Shown: one piece after another, positions 16,789 through 22,435 of the stretch
Numbering within the stretch: the first letter of the stretch is position 1
How the letters are laid out: each line of letters begins with the position of its first letter
Virus record (IMG/VR): IMGVR_UViG_3300030328_001171
Location: 1-25,946 of that record
Strand: one strand, 5' to 3'
Length of the DNA stretch: 25,946 nucleotides
Origin: a virus
Notes under the pieces: model-generated
Database searches by the model: none
Seen by the model: only the letters and a program-made list of their open reading frames with translations
What the model was told of the DNA's origin: nothing
Translations under genes and position numbers: made by a program

Positions 16789-16876
16789 CTTGATTTATCC
16801 ACCCTTTGTCTATTAATATAATTCCACCAAAGAAAAAAACACAAAATCCTAATCCAAATAAAATTACTTTAATCAC
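16775..16876 (-). CDS. small transmembrane peptide, 33 aa, GTG start
   Basis: GTG at 16876 overlaps the stop of the 123-aa gene (GTGATTAA) and the frame ends in TAA at 16775, 14 bases inside the 71-aa gene. The peptide is almost entirely one membrane segment (IKVILFGLGFCVFFFGGIIL) followed by IDKGWINQDDFR. The 80-base gap between its neighbours would otherwise be unexplained. The ribosome site (GGGACAA) is poor, so translation may depend on coupling. Confidence 0.5.
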   Translation of the reverse strand: MIKVILFGLGFCVFFFGGIILIDKGWINQDDFR

Positions 16877-17240
16877 TGCAGTTGTCCCATTTCTTTAAAT
16901 CTAACATTGGTAAAGGTTTTTCAATTACATAATCTTTTAAAGTATCATTCTGTATTGCAACCTTGTTACCACCTTTAATATAAGGTTTACCATCTGTGCA
17001 ACCAACCTCATATACAAATAATATTGTCTTCCAAATGCCTACTCTTACTACTCTTGCAGGTCTTGATTCACCATTTATATTTATAATAATAACATCATCA
17101 GTATTTAAATCATCACCTAAAAATACTTTAAGTCCACTTATTGCAGATTCTAAAGTAGTTCTTGCTATTAAAAACACAAATCCAGTTATAATAAGCCAAC
17201 TGTATTCTCCTAACAAGTTCTCTATAATCTTTGTGTCCAT
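16869..17240 (-). CDS. membrane protein with MscS-like beta domain, 123 aa (putative)
   Basis: One hydrophobic segment at about residues 12-27 (EYSWLIITGFVFLIAR) is followed by a beta-rich part: LGDDLNTDDVIII, RPARVVRVGIWKTILFV and NKVAIQNDTLKDYVIEKP. This order (entry strand after GD, a valine-rich strand, then IPN-like VAIQND near the end) resembles the small Sm-like beta domain of MscS-type channels, without the pore helices. It is much shorter than a real channel, so it would not conduct alone. AGGAG precedes the ATG. It lies between the metallophosphoesterase and the tiny membrane peptides; a lysis or envelope role is a guess. Confidence 0.5.
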   Translation of the reverse strand: MDTKIIENLLGEYSWLIITGFVFLIARTTLESAISGLKVFLGDDLNTDDVIIININGESRPARVVRVGIWKTILFVYEVGCTDGKPYIKGGNKVAIQNDTLKDYVIEKPLPMLDLKKWDNCSD

Positions 17241-17249
17241 ATACTCCTA

Positions 17250-18446
17250 TCATACTATTACTTTAAATATTGTTGTTCCTTGATTAACTTTGCCTGAACT
17301 CTTTGCATTGTATGATTCTAAAGAACTATCTATATCATACATATCATTATCATAGTTTTGCAAGTCAATTTTTATTCCATCTCTATTGCCATTCTCATAG
17401 AAGATATAACAATTCTGTGATGCTCTACCTGCTAAGTTTAATGCCTTCTCAGAATAATCATTTGCTCCTACCATACTACTGCTTCTACTAAATGTATCAC
17501 CCACCCTTGCAGAATGTATATGTCCAAAAATAACATAATCTACATTTAACCCTCTTGACTTGTATCTTCCCATTATCTGAGTGATACTTGTGTCAATGCC
17601 TTTTTTAATAGAACCATTACCATGTAATAACAATAAATTTTGTCCTGCAACCTCAACTACCATCTCAGTTGGGTCACCTTGTATAAAATTAACCTTACTA
17701 TCTTTAAATATATACTCTAATGTTTTAAATATAGTAAAATCATAATTATCAGAAGCTAACATATTACTCCAGCCCCAGTCTTTTTTTACTCTTGATTCAT
17801 TGCCTGTAACTGCTGCTACTGAAACATTAAAGTGTTTGTTTAACTCTAAAATAATCTGTTGAAATATATCTACTGCTAAAAAAGTAGCCTTTGCTCTGTT
17901 AGTAGCCATATTAAGTAATTCATCTAACCTTCTATCACTATTTAACAAATCACCTGTTTGTGCTATTAATATATTGCTTATATCTTGTGATTTAAAGAAA
18001 GATATTGCCCTTTTAACAAAGTATTTACATCTTTTAGATGCAACCTTAAAGTCATACTTATTATGCTCTAAATCAACTAATTCATTAAAATGCACATCAC
18101 TAAACTGGATAACACCACAAGCCTTGTTTTTTTGTTTATGTGATTTAGTTAGTTTACTTAACTTATAATTGTCAAAAATCTCTGTTAGTTTGTAATTGTA
18201 TTTAGATACTGCATTTTCTATTCTTGCATATTCTCTAAATGCTTTTCTTTCAATTCTATTTAGATCTTGTAATGATTGTTTTTGTTTTGCTAATTTTACA
18301 TTTGATGTAATTATGTCTACATCATCAGGTGATAGTGGATATATTGTTTTATGATTGCATTTTTTACATTTATATCTTTGTCTACCTCTGTGCCAACCTT
18401 CTTTACCCAGTTGTAAACTAAAGCAATTAGGACAAACAAGTTCCAT
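17250..18446 (-). CDS. zinc-ribbon metallophosphoesterase (Mre11/SbcD-type nuclease candidate), 398 aa
   Basis: Domain 1 (residues 1-35) is a zinc ribbon with C5-x2-C8 and C27-x2-C30 separated by an R/K-rich loop, like DNA-binding ribbons of transposase relatives. Domain 2 (112-340) is a calcineurin-like phosphoesterase with D117-x-H119, G165-D166-x-x-N169, G215-N216-E217, H275 (LLLLHGNG) and GH309-x-H311. A charged helical linker lies between. In the third motif E replaces the usual catalytic H of GNH, as I recall for some phage relatives, so catalysis may differ. Likely a two-metal nuclease or phosphatase on DNA. It stands among lysis and structural genes, an odd place for a replication enzyme; it may act in DNA processing before packaging or in host-DNA degradation. 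Confidence 0.8.
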   Translation of the reverse strand: MELVCPNCFSLQLGKEGWHRGRQRYKCKKCNHKTIYPLSPDDVDIITSNVKLAKQKQSLQDLNRIERKAFREYARIENAVSKYNYKLTEIFDNYKLSKLTKSHKQKNKACGVIQFSDVHFNELVDLEHNKYDFKVASKRCKYFVKRAISFFKSQDISNILIAQTGDLLNSDRRLDELLNMATNRAKATFLAVDIFQQIILELNKHFNVSVAAVTGNESRVKKDWGWSNMLASDNYDFTIFKTLEYIFKDSKVNFIQGDPTEMVVEVAGQNLLLLHGNGSIKKGIDTSITQIMGRYKSRGLNVDYVIFGHIHSARVGDTFSRSSSMVGANDYSEKALNLAGRASQNCYIFYENGNRDGIKIDLQNYDNDMYDIDSSLESYNAKSSGKVNQGTTIFKVIV

Positions 18447-18453
18447 TAAATAT

Positions 18454-18651
18454 TTATTCCTTTATAAAATACCCTAAAACACTTGCAATCACAAATGTAA
18501 TTGCAGTTCCTACTCCCATAATCCTTTGTATAGCAGATTCTGTTTTACCTACTCTGCCATTTAATTTTTCTAAATGTTTATAGTTTGCATCAACTTTTTC
18601 TTTAATGTATTCAAGATGAGTAAGAACCACCTCTGTGTCTTTTTTATTCAT
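18454..18651 (-). CDS. holin-like protein with N-terminal coiled coil, 65 aa
   Basis: Residues 1-42 form a polar helical coiled coil (TEVVLTHLEYIKEKVDANY, KHLEKLNGRVGKTESAIQRI) and residues 43-63 form one membrane segment (MGVGTAITFVIASVLGYFI). This is the architecture of XhlA-like holin or hemolysin-associated proteins. The ATG overlaps the lysozyme stop (ATGA), so it is translated with the endolysin. It would supply membrane permeabilisation for release of the lysozyme. A tail-anchored membrane protein of other function cannot be excluded. Confidence 0.65.
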   Translation of the reverse strand: MNKKDTEVVLTHLEYIKEKVDANYKHLEKLNGRVGKTESAIQRIMGVGTAITFVIASVLGYFIKE

Positions 18652-19049
18652 AAACCTCTAATAACCTCACTTAGTTCTTTTGCTCTTCTTGGTGTTTGTT
18701 TTGCCCATAAAGAATCTAACATTTCTACTGATGCTTCTTCATATTGCTCTGTTTCTAATAAATATATTGTCTTTTTAAATTTACTAAAGCCTGATAAACC
18801 AAGCTGGTAACACATATTAATAACTACTTCTTTAGCTTCTTGTGGTGCAGTATGATACCATTCAAATTTCTTACTTATCTTAGATTCTAATTGAGCAATC
18901 TTTCTGATTAATATCTTCTCTGCCATATCTTCATCTATTTCTAAGTCCTTAATAGCAAAGCCATATCCTATTGTATCATAACCTTCTGTGCATTGATATA
19001 CACTTGATTTAAATCCTTCATGCTCTTTGATTTTATCTAATAAAGACAC
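18648..19049 (-). CDS. endolysin, T4-type lysozyme (GH24), 133 aa
   Basis: The N-terminus aligns residue-for-residue with the T4 lysozyme active site: E11 in KEHEGF, position 20 in YQCTEGY and T26 in DTIGYG. The general acid E11 and T26 are present, but position 20, aspartate in T4 lysozyme, is cysteine. The downstream part (ALLMCYQLG-type segment reading VVINMCYQLGLSGFSKFKKT, and the C-terminal WAKQTPRRAKELSEVI) matches GH24 proteins, and the length is close to the family minimum. It hydrolyses peptidoglycan to release virions. Start is GTG in TAGTG overlap with the upstream gene; there is no signal peptide, so it depends on a holin, likely the next gene. Confidence 0.9.
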   Translation of the reverse strand: MSLLDKIKEHEGFKSSVYQCTEGYDTIGYGFAIKDLEIDEDMAEKILIRKIAQLESKISKKFEWYHTAPQEAKEVVINMCYQLGLSGFSKFKKTIYLLETEQYEEASVEMLDSLWAKQTPRRAKELSEVIRGL

Positions 19050-19555
19050 TACTGTCTTTCTATGTGGAAAACAAATGTTAAATCATCAGTTGCTGCAAAA
19101 GCAGTTTCTGCTCTGCAAATAGCTGTAAAGAAAACACTTGTAGAATCAGATGATGCTTCTAATAACATTGGAAGTTGTAAAGCATTAGCATTTCTATTAT
19201 GACCTGCAAAATAACACAAAGAAGCAATACTCCCAACACTTGTTGCTGTTGCACTCCAATCAACATCAATAGAACCTAATGGCTTTGCAGCTATTAAATC
19301 AGAGTCAGAAACAGATGCTGCTGAACCTGCTGTTCCAAAGTTTTGCTGACTTTGTGTAAAATGTATATCAAAATCATGTGCTTCATTATCTTTGTCAATC
19401 ATCAATATACCAATTAACTTACAAGACCCACCTTTACCAATTACTGCATCAGGTATTTCTGTGCTATTAAACATAACATCATCTACATGTGTTGTTCCAG
19501 CAATTACAGTAGGTGTTACTCTAATCATTGTATATTTACTATAATTATTTGCCAT
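19049..19555 (-). CDS. structural protein, 168 aa (possible head decoration)
   Basis: The product is beta-rich, low in charge and G/A/S/T-rich, with no membrane segment. It begins ANNYSKYTMIRVTPTVIAGT and has repeated short hydrophobic strands (SCKLIGILMIDKD, FDIHFTQSQ, ALQLPMLLEASSDSTSVFFT) ending TFVFHIERQ. No family is recognised. It is the second gene after the major capsid protein and overlaps the 60-aa gene before it, a common place for decoration or head-stabilising proteins. The role is inferred from this context alone. Confidence 0.6.
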   Translation of the reverse strand: MANNYSKYTMIRVTPTVIAGTTHVDDVMFNSTEIPDAVIGKGGSCKLIGILMIDKDNEAHDFDIHFTQSQQNFGTAGSAASVSDSDLIAAKPLGSIDVDWSATATSVGSIASLCYFAGHNRNANALQLPMLLEASSDSTSVFFTAICRAETAFAATDDLTFVFHIERQ

Positions 19556-19727
19556 CTTTTACCTCATCTTTCTTTTTAGCTTTTTTAGATGGTTTTTTAG
19601 GCTTCTCTGCCTTGATCTCATTACCTTTAGCATCACATTCAGTAAATCTGTCTTTTAGTGAATTTATATCATGGTTAGCATGAACCTTGATAATTGTTCC
19701 ATCTGCTTTTTTAAAATATTGTTCCAT
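19545..19727 (-). CDS. hypothetical protein, 60 aa, lysine-rich C-terminus
   Basis: The frame opens at TTG 19742, but GGAG at 19741-19738 is the ribosome site for ATG 19727, so the shorter form is chosen. Residues 1-25 (MEQYFKKADGTIIKVHANHD) look beta-structured, the last 20 are almost only K, E, P and D (EKPKKPSKKAKKKDEVKDGK). The start lies just after the hairpin that follows the capsid gene. The stop overlaps the 168-aa gene start. A nucleic-acid-binding or capsid-interior role is possible because of the basic tail, but it is unproven. Confidence 0.65.
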   Translation of the reverse strand: MEQYFKKADGTIIKVHANHDINSLKDRFTECDAKGNEIKAEKPKKPSKKAKKKDEVKDGK

Positions 19728-19742
19728 AAATTTTTTCTCCAA

Positions 19743-19772
19743 GTTAAAACAAGGAGCAGTTTAACCTGCTCC
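19743..19772 (-). terminator. hairpin after the major capsid gene (terminator or attenuator)
   Basis: On the minus strand GGAGCAG, loop GTTAAA, CTGCTCC is followed by TTGTTTTAAC. It is a perfect seven-pair, GC-rich stem 25 bases after the capsid stop, with a modest T-rich tail. It would give partial termination or protect the capsid mRNA 3' end, and thereby set high capsid relative to downstream products. Confidence 0.7.
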
Positions 19773-19797
19773 CTGTTATTGTTTTCAATGTAACTAA

Positions 19798-20682
19798 TTA
19801 AGAAACATCAGATAAGATATAAACACCAAAGGCATCTTTTATCTCAACTTGTCCCCAGAATCCAACAGCAACATACTCTGTAGATCTGAATGAAGCATTT
19901 CTTTCTGTTTCTAATCTAAATAGACCATCAGGTCCAATAGCAAGTCCTACAGCACCTCTTGAAAATGCAAATCCAGCAGCATCACCACCACCTGATACAT
20001 CTTCATCAATTTGATCAGACCAGTAAGTATTAAATCCTGCAATACTTCCAATCATACCAGTAGCCATAGCTTCTTCACCTTTATTTCCTAAAAGAGATAA
20101 TGGCTTAGAATTAGAACCTGTTACTGCTGCATCATTAGTTAATGCAATTAGTCCTTTTGCACCCCATACTTGTTTTGGTGATAAAACCAAATTGTATGGA
20201 AAAGGAGCACCAGCAGATCTTAATTGTCTCATAGAACCAAAGATATGTGATAAAGCTAAAGAAGTTCCAGCACCACATTCTGTTTGTGAGAATGTTTTAC
20301 CAAGTTCAACTAAATCATCATCAAGTTTTGCAGCTACTGCATTACCTAATATAGCACCTACATTACCTGTTAAATCATCAGCATTACCCATAACTGCTAA
20401 ATCAGTCACATCTGCTCTAATAACATGCTCACTTACTGTAGCACTTCTTGCAGCAGTTGTAATTGATGTAACTGTTCCATAATCAGAACCATCTGTTCCT
20501 GCTCCAACATCACTTGAAGCAATTTTAGTATAATCAGGGAATTGCACTGTAATAGCACCTTTCACTGCTTGTTTTGAAGTTACTAAAGGTAGCATAACAT
20601 TAGCATGGTTAAATGCTATAACTGCATCACCAATAACCTTTCCTAATCCACCTTGAGCAACACCTGTATCTGTTTCAGCCAT
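19798..20682 (-). CDS. major capsid protein, HK97-fold, 294 aa
   Basis: The gene follows the scaffold and a small protein, with the strong ribosome site GGAGGG. The sequence begins AETDTGVAQGGLGKVIGDAV and includes the E-loop-like VQFPDYTKIASSDV, the A-domain stretch FPYNLVLSPKQVWGAKGL and the end FWGQVEIKDAFGVYILSDV, a style known from capsid proteins of marine siphophages (from memory). Composition is alanine- and glycine-rich, and low in cysteine and tryptophan, as in other capsid subunits. A hairpin follows its stop. No N-terminal protease-cleavage region is evident, and a separate scaffold gene precedes it. Confidence 0.85.
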   Translation of the reverse strand: MAETDTGVAQGGLGKVIGDAVIAFNHANVMLPLVTSKQAVKGAITVQFPDYTKIASSDVGAGTDGSDYGTVTSITTAARSATVSEHVIRADVTDLAVMGNADDLTGNVGAILGNAVAAKLDDDLVELGKTFSQTECGAGTSLALSHIFGSMRQLRSAGAPFPYNLVLSPKQVWGAKGLIALTNDAAVTGSNSKPLSLLGNKGEEAMATGMIGSIAGFNTYWSDQIDEDVSGGGDAAGFAFSRGAVGLAIGPDGLFRLETERNASFRSTEYVAVGFWGQVEIKDAFGVYILSDVS

Positions 20683-20741
20683 TTGATTGACCCTCCATAT
20701 CTATCTTTCAACTGCTTATTTAAGCCTTCATTTTGATAGAT

Positions 20742-21005
20742 TTATTTATTTTTTTCCTGTTCATAAGGTTTTTTTAAAGTTCCTTTACCAAAGCCACCAA
20801 AGTAACCAATAGATTTAGATATAGGTTTGCCATCAGCATGGTTATTTGTCCTTGTTTCCATTTCATCAATGTATTCATCAAAGGTCATCTTACCATTCTT
20901 ATATTTAACATCTACATCACCATCTTTTTTAGGCTTTAATTCCATATCACCTTTAGGATCATAATCAACTCCTGCTAAAACACTATGATTTTGTTTAGTA
21001 GCCAA
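20742..21005 (-). CDS. hypothetical protein between scaffold and capsid, 87 aa, start uncertain
   Basis: The open frame runs upstream inside the scaffold gene only as an artefact. I chose TTG at 21005, which overlaps the scaffold end by 11 bases; ATG at 20945 (67 aa, AAAGGTG just upstream) is a good alternative. The product is very polar: KGDMELKPKKDGDVDVKYKN, TFDEYIDEMETRTNNHADGK and a glycine-rich FGGFGKGTLKKP end. No domain is recognised. Its place suggests a capsid-assembly or head-associated factor. A +1 frame relation to the scaffold makes a programmed -1 fusion unlikely. Confidence 0.55.
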   Translation of the reverse strand: MATKQNHSVLAGVDYDPKGDMELKPKKDGDVDVKYKNGKMTFDEYIDEMETRTNNHADGKPISKSIGYFGGFGKGTLKKPYEQEKNK

Positions 21006-21561
21006 TTTTAATACCAGTTCCTTTAACTGAATTGTTAGCTTCTTGATAACCTTTTGGATCCTTCTGTGCCCATTCAGCATAAGAAGTGTATCCACCCATA
21101 TCACCTGCTTTGCCAGTAGTGGCTCTTGCAGATGAAGTAGAAGGTGCAGAAACAGTAACAACCTTATTTACATATTTTTCTAATTTATCTAAACTCAAAC
21201 CTTCTGCAATAGATTTATCATCATCTTCAGTTAATTTGCTCATTAATGATTCTCTTTTGTTAGTTTGGTAAGTATTCCATTGCTCTGCTTGTGTTTTAAA
21301 ATCATCTCTTTCCTTCTGAACAATATTAAGAGCCTCTTTTAGTTTACCATCTTCAACCATTTTAGCTTCTTCTTGTTGTTTAGTAGTTTGATTCATTTTA
21401 TCAATCTGAGCCTGTAATTTACCAACCTGTCCTGCCAAATCATTCTTTGCTTGGTTAACTTCTGCAAATCTATCATATGGAACATTTTTTGTATCAGCTT
21501 GAGTGCTGTTGTTATTATCCTGAGTATCTTCAGTTGTTTGAGTAACATTTTCTTCTGACAT
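20995..21561 (-). CDS. head scaffolding protein, 188 aa
   Basis: The acidic N-terminus (SEENVTQTTEDTQDNNNSTQ), a long helical coiled-coil region at residues ~35-125 (AEVNQAKNDLAGQVGKLQAQ, KLKEALNIVQKERDDFKTQA) and a small basic C-terminal end (KGTGIKIGY) form the standard architecture of phage scaffolds, in which the C-terminus binds the capsid subunit. It lies two genes before the capsid. There are no cysteines and few aromatic residues apart from the C-terminal region. It is expected to leave the prohead or be processed. An AT-rich promoter-like region lies upstream. Confidence 0.8.
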   Translation of the reverse strand: MSEENVTQTTEDTQDNNNSTQADTKNVPYDRFAEVNQAKNDLAGQVGKLQAQIDKMNQTTKQQEEAKMVEDGKLKEALNIVQKERDDFKTQAEQWNTYQTNKRESLMSKLTEDDDKSIAEGLSLDKLEKYVNKVVTVSAPSTSSARATTGKAGDMGGYTSYAEWAQKDPKGYQEANNSVKGTGIKIGY

Positions 21562-21606
21562 TTTTTACCTCTGTTTGTTGAGTTTTAGTTGAAAATTCTT
21601 ATTTAT

Positions 21607-21634
21607 AATATAACTTACTAAATCTTTTATACAA
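21607..21634 (-). promoter_or_regulatory. possible promoter for scaffold-capsid genes
   Basis: On the minus strand TTGTAT (21634-21629), a 16-base spacer and TATATT (21612-21607) resemble sigma70 boxes; a TATAAATA box overlaps at 21607-21600. It lies 46 bases before the scaffold start, in a gap between divergent genes, so a promoter is expected here. The exact elements are uncertain because the region is AT-rich. Confidence 0.4.
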
Positions 21635-21662
21635 TTATTTTTTAAATAAATTAAAATAATAC

Positions 21663-21697
21663 TTGCATTATATTATTATAAAGTTATAATATATGGT
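21663..21697 (+). promoter_or_regulatory. sigma70-like promoter of the plus-strand gene
   Basis: TTGCAT at 21663-21668, a 16-base spacer and a perfect TATAAT at 21685-21690 point rightwards. The predicted start site (about 21697) coincides with the first base of the conserved leader that is shared with 819-780. This coincidence supports both the promoter and the idea that the leader is the 5' end of the mRNA. Confidence 0.65.
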
Positions 21698-21737
21698 GTG
21701 AGTGAGACAAAACAAATAACAATGGAGAAACAAATGA
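21698..21737 (+). promoter_or_regulatory. 40-nt conserved leader with ribosome site (copy 2)
   Basis: Identical over 40 bases to the minus-strand leader at 819-780, in inverted orientation about 20.9 kb away. It contains GGAG six bases before ATG 21734. There is not one silent difference between the copies, which points to function at the RNA or DNA level or to recent duplication. Confidence 0.7.
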
Positions 21738-21910
21738 CAAAAGAAAATAAAATAACATGGAAACAAGATGGTTCAGGATACTGTCTTATAACAGAAACAA
21801 GAACTTCTTGGATTGCTACATCAAAACATGGTTCAATAAGATGTAATCCAAATATGAAAAGATGTGATAATGTTAATGTATGGAATAAAATAATACAGGA
21901 GGTGGCATAA
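21734..21910 (+). CDS. hypothetical protein, 58 aa; lone plus-strand gene
   Basis: This is the only convincing gene on the plus strand. ATG 21734 is chosen over GTG 21698 because a canonical GGAG lies six bases before it and the region upstream is the conserved leader. The product (SGYCLITETRTSWIATSKHG, then CNPNMKRCDNVNVWNKIIQE) is small and basic with three cysteines and looks like a compact beta domain plus helix; no family is recognised. It has its own promoter and terminator and interrupts the head operon, the typical look of a moron or an independently expressed early gene. Confidence 0.7.
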   Translation: MTKENKITWKQDGSGYCLITETRTSWIATSKHGSIRCNPNMKRCDNVNVWNKIIQEVA

Positions 21911-21917
21911 GCCACCT
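21900..21917 (+). other. hairpin at the stop codon of the plus-strand gene
   Basis: AGGTGGC, loop ATAA, GCCACCT: a perfect seven-pair stem whose loop contains the TAA stop, followed by TCTTAATC. It is too poor in trailing T to be a good terminator alone. It may protect the mRNA 3' end or act together with the terminator 35 bases downstream. Confidence 0.5.
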
Positions 21918-21950
21918 TCTTAATCAAGGGATAAAGGAGAACTTAATAAA

Positions 21951-21980
21951 AGAGCCACTTAATTGTGGCTTTTTTATTTT
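21951..21980 (+). terminator. bidirectional rho-independent terminator
   Basis: AGCCAC, loop TTAATT, GTGGCT followed by TTTTTATTTT on the plus strand terminates the 58-aa gene. On the minus strand the same stem is followed by CTTTTATT, so it can also end transcripts arriving from the portal-MuF genes, whose last stop lies at 21974. Head genes upstream and downstream of this point are therefore probably separate transcripts. Confidence 0.8.
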
Positions 21981-22435
21981 CTACCAATCTTGTATGTGGT
22001 AGTTTTATTAGGTCCTAATTTCTTCTTTATATAGCCATGTGCTTCATTGTGTAAATACTTAATAACACCATCAGGCATAGGTTGTGATTTGGTAGTTAAT
22101 ACTCTACCCATTTTCTTTAATGCTTCTACCCTTGCACCTAATGTAACCCAACCTATTTGAAATCCATTTGTCATTGTTTTAATTAAACTATAATCTTTAA
22201 GTAAATCAGATGTTAATACTGGATTAGTAGAATCTTTAAAACTTGAAGCCTGTCTTTTAAACTTATCTGCTCTTTTTCTTTGACTATATTTAGGTTTATA
22301 TGATTTAAATTTTCTACCAAATACATCTTTTGCTTGTTGAACATATTGACCACTTGCATCACTACCAAAGATATGCTTCCTATATCTATCTCTTACATTA
22401 GGTCCTATTCTTCTAAAGAATGTAGCATCAAGCAT
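21974..22435 (-). CDS. virion morphogenesis / tail-completion-like protein, 153 aa
   Basis: Very basic protein with FGRKFKSYKPKYSQRK (residues ~39-54), then NPVLTSDLLKDYSL and FQIGWVT, in the order seen in phage virion-morphogenesis (Mu gpG / tail-completion-like) proteins: a G-x-x-F/W...Y-x-x-R-K segment, followed by L-x-x-x-G/D-x-L. The gene follows the MuF gene by one base, a typical pairing in Mu-like and SPP1-like head modules. It would act in head completion or head-tail joining. The family match is by pattern memory; a neck protein of another family is possible. Confidence 0.55.
   Translation of the reverse strand: MLDATFFRRIGPNVRDRYRKHIFGSDASGQYVQQAKDVFGRKFKSYKPKYSQRKRADKFKRQASSFKDSTNPVLTSDLLKDYSLIKTMTNGFQIGWVTLGARVEALKKMGRVLTTKSQPMPDGVIKYLHNEAHGYIKKKLGPNKTTTYKIGRK

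Noticed and set aside
21006-21161. N-terminal extension of the 87-aa gene inside the scaffold gene
   Set aside because: The extension reads as leucine/isoleucine-rich out-of-frame scaffold sequence; a start near the scaffold stop is more sensible.
21698-21733. Shared 12-residue N-terminus of two small proteins (GTG starts at 819 and 21698)
   Set aside because: Both genes have a better ATG with GGAG right after this segment, and the two copies have no silent differences; a conserved leader explains it better than a conserved peptide.
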